From Rhodanobacter sp. L36 (GTDB taxonomy: Bacteria; Pseudomonadota; Gammaproteobacteria; Xanthomonadales; Rhodanobacteraceae), in assembly GCF_009765755.1 (NCBI RefSeq), contig NZ_LMUV01000011.1, positions 661,690-725,689 on the forward strand: 64,000 nucleotides of DNA. The letters run 5' to 3'. Shown in pieces: positions 55,213-64,000 of this stretch. Every line of letters starts with the position of its first letter. Position 1 is the first letter of the stretch. Below the pieces are notes generated by a model. The model was not told the origin of the DNA and did not search any database. It was given only the letters and a program-made list of their open reading frames with translations. A program made the translations under genes and the position numbers.

Positions 55213-55857
55213 TCAGGAAGGCGAAGGGTAGGGATGACTTCTCAGCAAGGCAGCAAGGTGCACAGCGTTGCACGCCATTGTCTTGATGGTACTGGCGAGC
55301 TTTGGCGGGGTCTTCTTCAAGTCCACGTAGTTGGTGCTGCCCATCGCCTCACCAACCCAGTACGCCGAACTGCCACCCGGTATCGTGAACCCAAGGTCGG
55401 CGAGGCCTTGATAGAGTTCGGCGGTGATGTGGTGAGCCCCGTCTTCGTTGCCGACGATGCCGACGATAGCCACGCGTCCGAACGTGGGATAGCGGCCGTC
55501 GTCATCGATCTCATCGAGAAATGCATCCATCCGTTCAAGCACACGCTGCGCCATGCTGGATGATTGCCCCATCCAGATCGGCGTGGTGAAAACCAGAATG
55601 TTGGCGTCGAGTATCTTCTGGCGTATGGGCGGCCATTCATCGCCTTCGCCTTCATCGGCCTTGACGCCCGGTTTCACGTTGTAGTCGGCGATGCGCTCGG
55701 AGGAGGTTTCAACACCGTAGCCCGCCAATGCATGCAGAATCTGATCCAGCAATTTTTGTGTCGATGATGTTTCCGAGCCAGATTTGAGCGTGCAATTCAG
55801 ACCGAAGGCGGAAAGCGACGCCCCATTCTTCTTTGAATCCGTCATGTTCATTTCCAT
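55213..55857 (-). CDS. Flavodoxin-like NADPH-dependent FMN reductase
   Basis: This 214-aa flavoprotein has the fold of NADPH-dependent FMN reductases. The phosphate-binding loop region is LNCTLKSGSETSSTQKLL, followed by VFTTPIWMGQSSSMAQRVLE and a GNEDGAHHI segment for flavin contacts. AYWVGEAMGSTNY near the end is also typical. Members reduce quinones or other acceptors in oxidative stress. The start is ATG 55857; a second ATG two codons on is possible. Confidence 0.85.
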   Translation of the reverse strand: MEMNMTDSKKNGASLSAFGLNCTLKSGSETSSTQKLLDQILHALAGYGVETSSERIADYNVKPGVKADEGEGDEWPPIRQKILDANILVFTTPIWMGQSSSMAQRVLERMDAFLDEIDDDGRYPTFGRVAIVGIVGNEDGAHHITAELYQGLADLGFTIPGGSSAYWVGEAMGSTNYVDLKKTPPKLASTIKTMACNAVHLAALLRSHPYPSPS

Positions 55858-55997
55858 GGCTGAGCGAGAGAGCAGAGCGTAGGCGGCGCTGCGTCGCTCG
55901 GGGATGAAGGGACGGTCGTGTCGGCGTCGACGGATTCATTCACGCGGAACACCGGCCTGCTGGAACACTTTGAGTAATCTTCAAGTCGAGCATTGTC

Positions 55998-56615
55998 GTG
56001 GACGAACAAGCTGATTACCCCAGACGCGCAGAACGCGGACGGACTTACGTTTACGTTCTGCCATGCCGCGACCAGGATCTGCTCAAGATCGGATTTTCAC
56101 GCGATCCGCTCCACCGTTTTCGGACACTGCATTCTCGTTTCCATGAGTTCTTCGATCTCGACCGTGGTCTTTTGATTGAAACGGATCGCCTACGCGATGC
56201 ACGACGCATCGAACGAATGTTCATCGAGACATTTGTTGACTATCGAGCACTCGCACCGCTGGTCGTGCCGCGATCCGCGGCAGGGCATACGGAGTGGTAT
56301 CGCGGCATCGATCCACTGGTGAATGCTGTTGCAAGAGAAGTAAGTCTCGCGGAGGGATTCGCGCTTCACGCCCCCCTTCGTCCCTGGCTGAGAGGTCAAC
56401 TGGATGCATGGAGCGATCAACTCTACCAATGGGCATCGCGCATGCTGGAAGTGGTGGAGTATGAGCACTTCAACTTCGCGGTGACCAAAACGGAACGAAA
56501 CCTACGGAGCATGCTGGGTATGTACAGCGCGCTTGGCGTGGACGTTCAGGCGAAAGTCTCCGCTCAAGTATTCGAGTGGTATGAAAACCCGGGATTCTTC
56601 GGTTCCGCTAGTTAG
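55998..56615 (+). CDS. GIY-YIG (T5orf172/MUG113-type) domain protein
   Basis: This 205-aa protein starts at GTG 55998. The GIY-YIG-like core is TYVYVLPCRDQDLLKIGFSR, with RFRTLH and an acidic residue in ARRIERMFIETF as the expected catalytic set. It lacks the linker domains of homing endonucleases. The C-terminal half is helical and unknown. Related stand-alone proteins are widespread, and their nuclease activity is mostly untested. Codon use fits the neighbours, so it is not an obvious recent arrival. Confidence 0.75.
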   Translation: MDEQADYPRRAERGRTYVYVLPCRDQDLLKIGFSRDPLHRFRTLHSRFHEFFDLDRGLLIETDRLRDARRIERMFIETFVDYRALAPLVVPRSAAGHTEWYRGIDPLVNAVAREVSLAEGFALHAPLRPWLRGQLDAWSDQLYQWASRMLEVVEYEHFNFAVTKTERNLRSMLGMYSALGVDVQAKVSAQVFEWYENPGFFGSAS

Positions 56616-56661
56616 CGAGCAAACTTTCTGCCCTTGGTTTTTGCGTGTCGTGTGCGTGCGG

Positions 56662-56844
56662 TCAAGGATGATCGTTATTTCTTTCTTCGCATTCGTCGTG
56701 TCCGCACTGACAAAGACCTTGCATGTCGGACAACGGTGACTCCACGCGTTTCCGGCAGTGTTCGCTGCAGTAAGCATCGCCGGGTTTGACGTGGCATGCG
56801 CAGTGCGGGTGCGCGCATCGTTGGGCGGTCGACTCGATTTTCAT
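56662..56844 (-). CDS. Bacterial metallothionein
   Basis: This 60-aa protein has eight cysteines (10, 15, 17, 26, 30, 45, 47 and 52) and five or more histidines in CAHPHCACHVKPGDAYCSEHC and CQCGHDEC, the pattern of BmtA/SmtA-type metallothioneins that bind zinc, cadmium or copper in the cytoplasm. The central linker ESPLSDMQGL is short. Its own promoter region holds two tandem 16-bp repeats 26 bp upstream of the start. It stands alone on the minus strand. Confidence 0.85.
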   Translation of the reverse strand: MKIESTAQRCAHPHCACHVKPGDAYCSEHCRKRVESPLSDMQGLCQCGHDECEERNNDHP

Positions 56845-56870
56845 CGTTAGTCCCTGAGCGTTGCATCAAA

Positions 56871-56902
56871 ACGTTATGTACTAGCGACGTTATGTACTCG
56901 CG
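56871..56902. promoter_or_regulatory. Tandem 16-bp repeat upstream of the metallothionein gene
   Basis: ACGTTATGTACTAGCG (56871-56886) is followed at once by ACGTTATGTACTCGCG, with one mismatch. The tandem arrangement 26 bp from the start codon suggests a regulator-binding site or promoter elements. Confidence 0.5.
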
Positions 56903-57027
56903 CGACCTTCAAAGCGACGTGATGCCATGGAACGAACGACTTGAAGTTCAGCTTTCAAACACGTCTGGTTGACGAAAGTAGTTTCAGTCTTCGATGACGC
57001 CACTTTTTTTTCATGCGAGGCCTTCAT

Positions 57028-57204
57028 ATGAGCACGGTTACTTACAACGACGAATCGTTCGATTTCAGTGAAATAAAAGATCGGATGGATGGAGATCTTT
57101 CCAGCGAGCTGCAAGCCAATACGTACGCATCGGATCAGGATTTTTTCGATGCTTACGTCGCAGCGCACGCAGAGAAGTTTGGTCAGAGATTCGTGGTGGG
57201 GTGA
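57028..57204 (+). CDS. Small acidic hypothetical protein (58 aa)
   Basis: ATG 57028 (MSTVTYNDESFDFSEIKDRM) opens an acidic protein with DQDFFDAYVAAHAEKFGQRF at its end. A GAGGCC lies upstream. It has no membrane segment or known motif. The compact, well-formed helices suggest a real gene. A longer start at 57013 is less likely. Confidence 0.6.
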   Translation: MSTVTYNDESFDFSEIKDRMDGDLSSELQANTYASDQDFFDAYVAAHAEKFGQRFVVG

Positions 57205-57451
57205 AAGGGTCCTGAGGCTTGCGTAAGGATGTCGAGTGTGACGGCACGACCTGTCTGACGATGGCGCCAGCTTCTTAATACATTGCAATTATTGCCTGAG
57301 GTTCCTTCAGACTCATTCCCGCACACGATATGTAGGCTTTGGCCGACATATCGCCGCATTCGCCCATGGCACATTTCAGCCTGGGATACGGGGGATCTGC
57401 GGCTTGATCCGGATTGCACCCCATCCTTCTTGCTCGCTGGATGGGGACGTC

Positions 57452-57697
57452 ATGGTAACTATCGAACTCAAGGCTTCCACGAAAGGTAGTTGGAGCGTTT
57501 GCCGGTCGCATGTGGCGCTATTCAGCGACATGAAACTGGCTCCGGCGATCAAGCTGGCCCGGGAGATGGCACGCGATGAGCATCTGCGATCGGGTCGCCA
57601 GATTTGCGTCGAAATGCCCGGTCCGCAATCCACCATCATCCTTGGGCGATACGGGGATTTTTTAAGTCAGGCCGTCAGCAGGAAGTTGGCGGCCTGA
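57452..57697 (+). CDS. Small DUF2188-like hypothetical protein (81 aa)
   Basis: ATG 57452 follows GGATGGGGACGTC. MVTIELKASTKGSWSVCRSH, LAPAIKLAREMARDEHLRSG and STIILGRYGDF give the beta-helix-beta pattern seen in small DUF2188-type proteins. The function is unknown. It lies in a loose cluster of small genes; the 247 bp before it hold nothing else I can support. Confidence 0.6.
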   Translation: MVTIELKASTKGSWSVCRSHVALFSDMKLAPAIKLAREMARDEHLRSGRQICVEMPGPQSTIILGRYGDFLSQAVSRKLAA

Positions 57698-57858
57698 CGC
57701 GTCAATTGAGATGACAAGACCACAGGATGTGGTTCAGGGGTACGTTCCGGTGTCAGCGGCCACTCGATCCTGAGAGCTGCGTAAAGCATTAGCCGACATG
57801 TTGTAATGCATTGCACGACGCCCTATTTTCGTGCAGCCCAACCAAGGAGGGCGTGATA

Positions 57859-58521
57859 GTGATCAGTGTAATTTTGGTTGATGACCACGAGCTGGTGCGG
57901 ACCGGCTTCCGGATGATTTTGCAACAGCAGCCGGATATAGAGGTCGTTGGCGAAGCGGATAGCGCCGAAGAAGGGCTTCGGCTGATTCGCTCACTGGCGC
58001 CGGATATCGCACTGGTCGACGTCCACATGCCAGGCATGAGCGGAATCGAGCTGACCGAACGAATCGGTCGTTCCAAGATGTCGACGCGCATCATCATCGT
58101 GACGGTGGTTGACGATGCGCGTTTTCCGAAACGTCTCCTCGATGCCGGCGCGCTCGGGTATTTGACAAAAGGCTGCAGCGCAAACGAACTGGTCTTGGCG
58201 GTCAAGCAGGTTGCCACTGGCCGCCGCTATCTCGCTCCGGCCGTGGCGCAGCAACTCGCCCTTGCCACGCTCGATGGTCACAGTTCACCCTTCGACGTTC
58301 TTTCCAGTCGCGAACTCGAAGTGGCGATGATGCTGGTTCGCGGAAAACCTCTTACGGCGATCGGAGAGCAGCTCAGTCTGAGCCCCAAGACTGTATCGAC
58401 CTACAAACAGCGCCTGATGGAAAAACTGCACGTCGACCATGTCCTGAGCCTGGCACACCTCATGACTGTGCACGGGTTGCTTGATAGTCCCAATCATCAC
58501 GTCGGAACACCGTCGTTGTAA
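57859..58521 (+). CDS. GacA/UvrY-like response regulator
   Basis: This 221-aa regulator starts at GTG 57859, eight bases after AAGGAGG; a nearer GTG at 57853 is too close to that site. The receiver domain has VDDHELVRTGFRMIL and Asp54 in LVDVHMPGMSG; the LuxR-type HTH spans about 150-205 (LSSRELEVAMMLVRGKPLTA). The pattern matches GacA/UvrY, which switch on CsrA-sequestering small RNAs in many gammaproteobacteria. No kinase or uvrC gene lies next to it. A shared terminator separates it from rne. Confidence 0.9.
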   Translation: MISVILVDDHELVRTGFRMILQQQPDIEVVGEADSAEEGLRLIRSLAPDIALVDVHMPGMSGIELTERIGRSKMSTRIIIVTVVDDARFPKRLLDAGALGYLTKGCSANELVLAVKQVATGRRYLAPAVAQQLALATLDGHSSPFDVLSSRELEVAMMLVRGKPLTAIGEQLSLSPKTVSTYKQRLMEKLHVDHVLSLAHLMTVHGLLDSPNHHVGTPSL

Positions 58522-58543
58522 GCATGCTTTTCGCAACTGATAA

Positions 58544-58573
58544 AAAAAGGCCGAACACAAGTTCGGCCTTTTT
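58544..58573. terminator. Bidirectional terminator between the regulator and rne
   Basis: AAAAAGGCCGAAC (58544-58556) and GTTCGGCCTTTTT (58561-58573) are perfect 13-base arms around the loop ACAA. A- and T-runs on both sides serve both convergent genes. Confidence 0.93.
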
Positions 58574-58592
58574 GTTGCGGACGTTATTCAGT

Positions 58593-61500
58593 TCAACCCT
58601 TCGATTCTTCGTCGTTATCGTCGGAAGCCTGGACGGGGCGGTTTTCAATCGAACTCGTCGACAGGGAACTCACCGGGGGCAATGTCAGTAAATCACCCTG
58701 TCGTGGTTCGGGTGTTACAGCACGTTGGGTTTCCGCGTCCGGTGAAGTATCGGCGGCGGCCACGGCAACGTGAGCGTCAGCATCCTTGGCAACCAAGCCC
58801 GCTCGTGCCGAAACAGAGGTCAGGTGCGAAACCACAGGCTGCTCTGCCGAGGCTGCTTGTGCCGAAACCGTGGTGAAAGATGCCGAAGCAGTAGACGGTG
58901 CAGGCTCGTCTTCAGACTTGTCGATCTGGCTAGGAGTCGCGATAACGTCACCGGCGGGCTTTGTCAGATAGCCGTCTGTATTCGCGGAAGCTAATGACGT
59001 GCTCAGATCTACATGCACCGAATCCGTTGCCTCATTGGAGACTGCCGATGCCTTTACGTGATCAGCGAGCGGCGGCAGAGTAGGGAGGTTAAAGGAGGCC
59101 GGGACTTGCGGCGGTGCAGGCGCTACCTCTTCCTTGACCAATGTCGCATCGGCGCGAATCTCCGTAGACTTTTCGACCAAAGCAGCCGCGGGGGGTTCTC
59201 CGTTCTCTGCTGCTGACTTCCGGTCCTCGTTAACGGGCTTGCTGTTCGAGCCCCCGTCGTTCTGAACTGTATTGGCGATGACAACCGCCGTAGCGGCCGC
59301 GATTTCCCTGGCAGCATGGGCCACCGTTTCAACCTTTGCCGGTTCGTCGCGCGGAGGAGCCTTGATATCGGAATTCGCAGGTGCTTCGTCGCGATCCTCA
59401 TCATCGAGGGCTTCCGCTTGAACAGCCTCGCTCCCCGAAACATTCGGGGCTGTGTCCTCATGGCGGCGACGGCGGCGTCCACCGCGGCGTCCGCGACGAC
59501 GGCGCGAACCGGCGCCATCAGCTTCCGTCTCGGTTGTATTCCCGACATTGTCCAAAGCACTGGTATCGACAGTCGGCGCAAGCAATGCCGCGTCCTTGGC
59601 GATTTCTTCCGAGGAAACTGGAGCAGGGCGAGCAGCCGCTATATCGCGCTGCGGTCGGTCCGCTTTGGGCTGCTGATTAAGCTGCGGATTTGGTTTGCGC
59701 TCCGCACGCTCGGTTTTGGGAGCAGCTTCCGTTACTGGCTTGGGTTGACGCTCCGCGCGCGCGATGTTCTGAGCGGGTGCCGGCTGACGACCCTGGGGCT
59801 CGTTGTTGCGCGAACGGTGACCTTTTTGATTCGGCGGTGCGCCCGTCCGATTCGAAGGCTGGCTTCCGTCACGACGTGGCGGACGCGCGGAAGTATTCGA
59901 CGTATTCGAGCCGGCGCCACGGTTCGGACGTTCGTCGCGCCGCTGGTTGCGATCGGCGTCATTGGTGTTGGCATTGGCTTTCGAGGCCGGAGTTGCCTGA
60001 TCACCGCGGAACCAGCCCAGCAGTCGGGAGATAACCCCGGTGGAAGGCGCGGGCGTAGCGGCAACAGGCGAACGGCGAGCCGACGGACGTGCAACGGGCG
60101 CGACAGGTGTTGCGGACTCTTCACGTATGGGTGCAGGGCTCGACGGAACGATGCCGCTTACGGCAGGCTGCTCGCCGCTGCCAAGCGCTTGGCCCATTTT
60201 GGGCAGTTCAGCCGTTTCCACGGTGGTCAGGCGTTCGTAACTCGGCTTGCTGTGTTCGCCCATGTCCGCTTCGCGGATACGCTGAATCTCGATGTGCGGG
60301 GTTTCAAGCTTCTCGTCGGCGACGATCATCACATGCACTTTGTGGCGCAGTTCGATCTCGACCACACTGGCGCGTTTTTCATTGAGCAGGAAGTTCACGA
60401 CACTGCTAGGCGCCTGCACCAACACCTGACCGGTGTTGTCCTTCATGGCGTGCTCTTCGATCAAGCGCAACGTCGATAGCGAGAGTGACTCGACGCCGCG
60501 AATGTGCCCGTGTCCTTCGCAGCGAGGGCATGTGATCTGGCTCGCTTCTCCCAGGCTGGGGCGCAGACGCTGGCGCGACATTTCGAGCAACCCGAAACGC
60601 GAGATGCGCCCGATCTGTACGCGGGCGCGATCTTGCTTGAGCGCTTCTTTCAGTTTTTCCTCGACTTCGCGCTGATGCTTGGGGCTGTCCATGTCGATGA
60701 AATCGATCACGATCAGGCCGCCAGCATCGCGGATACGCGCCTGACGGGCGATTTCCACCGCTGCTTCGCAATTGGTGTTGAACGCGGTTTCCTCGATGTC
60801 GCTGCCCTTGGTGGCCTTCGAGGAGTTGATGTCGATCGCAGTCAGCGCTTCGGTCTGGTCGATGACGATCGAGCCGCCGGAGGGCAGGCGGACCTGGCGG
60901 TCGAACGCGCTCTCGATCTGGGTCTCGATCTGGTAGCGCGTGAACAGCGGAGTGTCGTCCTTGTACAGCTTCAATTTGCGCAACGCGTTGGGCATCACCT
61001 GCTGCATGAAATCGCGCGCATCGTTGTAGAGCGATTCCTCGTCAACCAGGATTTCGCCGATATCGCTGCGCAGGTAGTCGCGCAGGGCGCGGATGAAAAG
61101 TTTCGATTCCTGATAGATCAGAAAAGGTGCTTTCTGCGAAGTTGCGGCCGCGGAGATCGATTTCCACAGCTGCAGCAGATAGTCGAGATCCCATTGCAGC
61201 TCTTCAGCGTCGCGGCCGAGGCCGGCTGTACGCACGATCAAGCCGACATCGTCGGGCACGGTCACATGGTCCAAAGCTTCCTTCAGCGCCTGCCGATCTT
61301 CACCCTCGATGCGACGCGAGACACCCCCGGCTTTCGGGTTGTTCGGCATCAACACCATGTAGCGGCCGGCCAGACTGATGAACGTGGTCAGGGCAGCGCC
61401 TTTGTTGCCGCGTTCCTCTTTTTCCACCTGGACCACGACTTCCTGACCTTCCTTGATCAGTTCGCGGATGGTCGCCTTGTGGGGATCCAGGCCGGTGGTG

Positions 61501-61733
61501 AAGTAGTCGCGGGAAATTTCCTTCAGCGGAAGGAAACCATGACGCTCGGCGCCGTACTCGACGAAACAAGCTTCGAGTGAAGCTTCAACTCGAGTGATTC
61601 GACCTTTGTAAATATTGGATTTTTTCTGTTCCCGTGAAGGAATTTCGATGTCCAGGTCGTAAAGGTTCTGACCATCGACAATAGCCACACGCAACTCTTC
61701 ACGCTGAGTCGCGTTGATCAACATACGTTTCAT
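58593..61733 (-). CDS. rne: Ribonuclease E
   Basis: This 1,046-aa essential endoribonuclease is the scaffold of the RNA degradosome. ATG 61733 starts [20 protein letters not shown], the family start; a longer frame upstream is not conserved-looking. The catalytic half (1 to about 510) has the S1 domain ([20 protein letters not shown]), catalytic aspartates in [14 protein letters not shown] and [20 protein letters not shown], and the zinc link CPRCEGHG. The C-terminal half is long, disordered and rich in Arg, Pro and Ala, with an arginine-rich RNA-binding patch ([16 protein letters not shown]) and degradosome-type segments. It is divergent from rluC with a 335-bp leader. Confidence 0.97.
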   Translation of the reverse strand: MKRMLINATQREELRVAIVDGQNLYDLDIEIPSREQKKSNIYKGRITRVEASLEACFVEYGAERHGFLPLKEISRDYFTTGLDPHKATIRELIKEGQEVVVQVEKEERGNKGAALTTFISLAGRYMVLMPNNPKAGGVSRRIEGEDRQALKEALDHVTVPDDVGLIVRTAGLGRDAEELQWDLDYLLQLWKSISAAATSQKAPFLIYQESKLFIRALRDYLRSDIGEILVDEESLYNDARDFMQQVMPNALRKLKLYKDDTPLFTRYQIETQIESAFDRQVRLPSGGSIVIDQTEALTAIDINSSKATKGSDIEETAFNTNCEAAVEIARQARIRDAGGLIVIDFIDMDSPKHQREVEEKLKEALKQDRARVQIGRISRFGLLEMSRQRLRPSLGEASQITCPRCEGHGHIRGVESLSLSTLRLIEEHAMKDNTGQVLVQAPSSVVNFLLNEKRASVVEIELRHKVHVMIVADEKLETPHIEIQRIREADMGEHSKPSYERLTTVETAELPKMGQALGSGEQPAVSGIVPSSPAPIREESATPVAPVARPSARRSPVAATPAPSTGVISRLLGWFRGDQATPASKANANTNDADRNQRRDERPNRGAGSNTSNTSARPPRRDGSQPSNRTGAPPNQKGHRSRNNEPQGRQPAPAQNIARAERQPKPVTEAAPKTERAERKPNPQLNQQPKADRPQRDIAAARPAPVSSEEIAKDAALLAPTVDTSALDNVGNTTETEADGAGSRRRRGRRGGRRRRRHEDTAPNVSGSEAVQAEALDDEDRDEAPANSDIKAPPRDEPAKVETVAHAAREIAAATAVVIANTVQNDGGSNSKPVNEDRKSAAENGEPPAAALVEKSTEIRADATLVKEEVAPAPPQVPASFNLPTLPPLADHVKASAVSNEATDSVHVDLSTSLASANTDGYLTKPAGDVIATPSQIDKSEDEPAPSTASASFTTVSAQAASAEQPVVSHLTSVSARAGLVAKDADAHVAVAAADTSPDAETQRAVTPEPRQGDLLTLPPVSSLSTSSIENRPVQASDDNDEESKG

Positions 61734-62068
61734 GGTGGTAATCCTCGGCTTGTCGCGCGTCGCGCGCCGCGGTGGCGCCGGTTTTGGCGGCCTGCCGTGG
61801 ATCGCGCCGCTGCGGTTAAGCGGCAAAAATGACGGCACCGTTACCGGTGTCGGGGATGATTCGGTCAACAACGCCTGTAGTTCCGATACCCACATGGCAT
61901 CGGACAACAACAGCCTGAACCGTTACGATGAAACGGAGCCGCGACCAGCTGCTGACAGCAGATGGAGCAATCCTCGCCGACGTTACGGCAGGGCATCCGG
62001 CCCGATCCACACATCGATGGGCAGAATGTAGCGCCCGCCGAGTATCCTATTTCAGCAGGTTTTTTTCA
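61734..62068. promoter_or_regulatory. Divergent rne-rluC control region and long rne leader
   Basis: The 335 bp between the two start codons must contain both promoters. In E. coli a long structured rne leader mediates autoregulation; the length here would allow the same, but I cannot confirm the fold by eye. No coding region is supported. Confidence 0.5.
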
Positions 62069-63067
62069 ATGCAGACGGCAACTTCCCCCGACGCACCTCA
62101 AGGTGTACGTCAAGTCGAGATCGGTCCCGAGCGAGACGGCCAGCGTATCGACAATGCATTGGTCACCATGCTCAAGGGCGTGCCCAAGAGCATGATTTAC
62201 CGCCTGTTGCGCACCGGGCAGGTGCGAGTGAACGGCAAAAGGGCCAAACCTGATACCCGTCTCACCACCGGCGACATGCTGCGCATTCCACCAGTGCGCG
62301 TCGCGGAACGGCCGGACCGGATGGGGCCGGCCACAAGCCAGGTGGCTGAAGTGGCGGAAGCGATTATTTTCGAGGACAAACACTTTCTGGTGATCGACAA
62401 GCCATCCGGCGTCGCCAGCCATGGCGGTAGCGGCGTCAGCCACGGCGCCATCGAGTTGATGCGCGCTGCGCGGTCGCAAGACCATCTGGAATTGGTCCAC
62501 CGACTCGATCGGGACACCAGCGGCGTGCTGGTTTTCGCCAAGACCCGCGTGGGTCTGACAGGTTTGCAGGCTGCCATTCGGGGGAGCGAGGTCACCAAAC
62601 AGTATCTTTGTCTGATGCTTGGCCACCCGTCCAAAGCCAAATTCGATGTCAACGCACCGCTTCTCAAATCGGTCTTGCAGGGCGGGGAACGGATGGTGCG
62701 AGTCGCCGAAAACGGCAAACCGTCGCTCACCTTCTTTCGCGAAATGGAGCAATACCCCAGCGCGCGATTGATGCAGGCTACGCTCGGTACAGGCCGTACG
62801 CATCAGATTCGCGTGCACGCAGCGCACATCGGTCATCCCCTGGCGGGGGACCCGAAATACGGCGATCGCGAAATGAACAAGCGTTTTCGCGACATGGGGC
62901 TCAATCGGATGTTCCTGCACGCTTCCCACATGAGCTTCGAGCTGGACGGCCGCGCGTACAGCTTTTCCACACCGCTACCGGACGATTTGAAGGACTTTCT
63001 CGACGTGTTGTCGGTGAAAGGCAAACGCCTGTTGTGGATGAAGGAAAAATCGCGCACGGATTTCTGA
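62069..63067 (+). CDS. rluC: 23S rRNA pseudouridine synthase RluC
   Basis: This 332-aa enzyme converts uridines at positions equivalent to 955, 2504 and 2580 of 23S rRNA. ATG 62069 is chosen over earlier in-frame codons as it starts the family-like N-terminus. The S4 RNA-binding domain comes first (GQRIDNALVTMLKGVPKSMI, YRLLRTGQVRVNG). The catalytic domain has the Asp of HRLDRDTSG and later GRTHQIRVH. The pairing with divergent rne matches other gammaproteobacteria and supports RluC over RluD. Confidence 0.95.
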   Translation: MQTATSPDAPQGVRQVEIGPERDGQRIDNALVTMLKGVPKSMIYRLLRTGQVRVNGKRAKPDTRLTTGDMLRIPPVRVAERPDRMGPATSQVAEVAEAIIFEDKHFLVIDKPSGVASHGGSGVSHGAIELMRAARSQDHLELVHRLDRDTSGVLVFAKTRVGLTGLQAAIRGSEVTKQYLCLMLGHPSKAKFDVNAPLLKSVLQGGERMVRVAENGKPSLTFFREMEQYPSARLMQATLGTGRTHQIRVHAAHIGHPLAGDPKYGDREMNKRFRDMGLNRMFLHASHMSFELDGRAYSFSTPLPDDLKDFLDVLSVKGKRLLWMKEKSRTDF

Positions 63068-63075
63068 TCCCTCGC

Positions 63076-63417
63076 TCAGCTCGCGAGCAGCGCTTCCACG
63101 CGAGCCGCGCAGATGAAGTCATTCAGGGATAGCCCGCCCACATCGTGGGTTGACCATAGCAACTGGCAATGCCCGTATCCCGCCTCGACATCGGGATGGT
63201 GATCCTGATGGTTGGCCATGAAGCCGACAGCATTGATGAAGCCAAGAGTTCGGTGAAAATCGGCGAACTTGAAATCCTTGATGATGGCTTTGCCGTCTGC
63301 GCTCACCTTCCAGCCAGGCAATTCCGATAGGAGCGATGCAACCTGACTGGCGTCCAGCAGATGTTGGCTACCCTTGCGCGGTTCACAGTGCTCGCTGGCA
63401 AGATCGGTCGTGTTCAT
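63076..63417 (-). CDS. phhB: 4a-hydroxytetrahydrobiopterin dehydratase (PCD/DCoH)
   Basis: This 113-aa enzyme recycles tetrahydrobiopterin after phenylalanine hydroxylase. ATG 63417 is preferred (AAGGAA lies just upstream); a TTG two codons earlier is possible. The family signature is complete: HQDHHPDVEAGYGHCQLLWS then THDVGGLSLND, with the His-His-Pro catalytic cluster. It is convergent with rluC, with an 8-bp gap and no clear terminator. No phenylalanine hydroxylase gene lies in the window. Confidence 0.95.
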   Translation of the reverse strand: MNTTDLASEHCEPRKGSQHLLDASQVASLLSELPGWKVSADGKAIIKDFKFADFHRTLGFINAVGFMANHQDHHPDVEAGYGHCQLLWSTHDVGGLSLNDFICAARVEALLAS

Positions 63418-63565
63418 GGGCAATTCCTTGGATTGAAGGCAAGCAGCAAAGCGTTGGAGTTTTGCGACAAAAAGTCAAAGCGCGCATCCGATTTGAAACA
63501 GGACTAAAGTGGTGCTGTTTCCGTTGCCACTTTCGTTGATGACGGTGAATATATTTGGAGCAAGC

Positions 63566-64000
63566 ATGATCGACATTTCGGAACGCGCGCAGCAACACTT
63601 CCTGCGACTTCTTTCGCAACAGGGCGGCGACAATCTGAGTATCCGTTTGCGGGTGACTGCAGCCGGCACGCCTGCAGCGAACTGCGAGCTCGAGTTCTGC
63701 GAGCCCGCCGACCTTGCCGGCGGTGAATGGACCATCGAATGCGCGGGCTTCTTGTTCCACGTTGATGGCGACAGCGCGCGATGGCTCGACCAAGCCACCA
63801 TCGACTTCGAACCCAACGCGACCGGTGGCCAGCTCAATATTCGCGCACCGAAGATCAAAGGCGAAGTGCCGGGCACGGAAGCAGGGCTGATCGAACGTGT
63901 GCGATATGTACTCGATGCCGAAGTGAATCCCAAGCTGGCGTCGCACGGAGGACGTGTAACCTTGCTGGAAGTCGACGCGGATGGCGCAGTGCTTCTGCAG
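63566..64000 (+). CDS. nfuA: Fe/S biogenesis protein NfuA (5' part)
   Basis: ATG 63566 (MIDISERAQQHFLRLLSQQG) starts a frame open to the window end, 145 residues. The first about 100 residues form the degenerate A-type (IscA-like) domain. From LIERVRYVLDAEVNPKLASH the Nfu domain begins, with GGRVTLLEVDADGAVLLQ just before the expected CxxC cluster motif, which lies outside the window. NfuA delivers 4Fe-4S clusters under oxidative stress or iron lack. Confidence 0.96.
   Translation, partial: MIDISERAQQHFLRLLSQQGGDNLSIRLRVTAAGTPAANCELEFCEPADLAGGEWTIECAGFLFHVDGDSARWLDQATIDFEPNATGGQLNIRAPKIKGEVPGTEAGLIERVRYVLDAEVNPKLASHGGRVTLLEVDADGAVLLQ

Overview
The window looks like a chromosomal segment of a gammaproteobacterium, most likely of the Xanthomonadales and probably Rhodanobacteraceae (Dyella/Luteibacter/Frateuria-like). 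The reasons are moderately high GC, the divergent rne / rluC pair, a lexA2-imuA-imuB-dnaE2 mutagenesis operon, and an ECF43-like sigma factor beside a Ser/Thr kinase. This placement is inference, because no rRNA or other taxonomic marker is present. I found no tRNA, rRNA or CRISPR array.

Region 1 (1-5,700) is the distal part of a chromosomal integron cassette array. Small plus-strand genes are each followed by attC-like sites; seven are recognised, three of them degenerate or truncated. The integrase is not in the window and, from the array orientation, should lie to the left. Two equal-length 182-bp direct repeats and four copies of a hairpin motif lie between cassettes. The array ends in a broken attC, followed by a terminator and a relic of a phage-type integrase N-terminus.

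Region 2 (5,700-24,700) is an adhesion locus. It holds an RcsB-like response regulator, a Ser/Thr kinase with TPR-type C-terminal part, an ECF43-like sigma factor, a divergent 13.1-kb trimeric autotransporter adhesin (4,367 aa) and an OmpA-type lipoprotein. The adhesin has long blocks of a regular 16-residue repeat and tandem 372-bp modules.

Region 3 (24,900-34,500) is a looser, more AT-rich stretch. It has a LysR regulator, small membrane proteins and a minus-strand carbonyl-metabolism operon (SDR, DJ-1/Hsp31-like, SDR, aldehyde dehydrogenase). Region 4 (34,500-45,950) has an RcsC/BvgS-like hybrid kinase with a divergent RcsB-like regulator, two divergent zinc alcohol dehydrogenases around an 11-1-11 palindrome, a PQ-loop-like protein, a PAS-PAS protein ending in a phage-repressor-like HTH, a CsbD-like protein and a GH3-PA14 glycosidase.

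Region 5 (45,950-57,700) is a stress and DNA-damage island. It has a run of small hydrophilic proteins, then lexA2-imuA-imuB-dnaE2 behind a 12-2-12 palindrome, a convergent UdgX-type uracil-DNA glycosylase whose reading frame has no normal start codon, DUF3309, PfpI, a flavodoxin-like reductase, a GIY-YIG protein, a metallothionein and small unknowns. Region 6 (57,800-64,000) is housekeeping: a GacA/UvrY-like regulator, RNase E, RluC, pterin dehydratase and the 5' part of nfuA.
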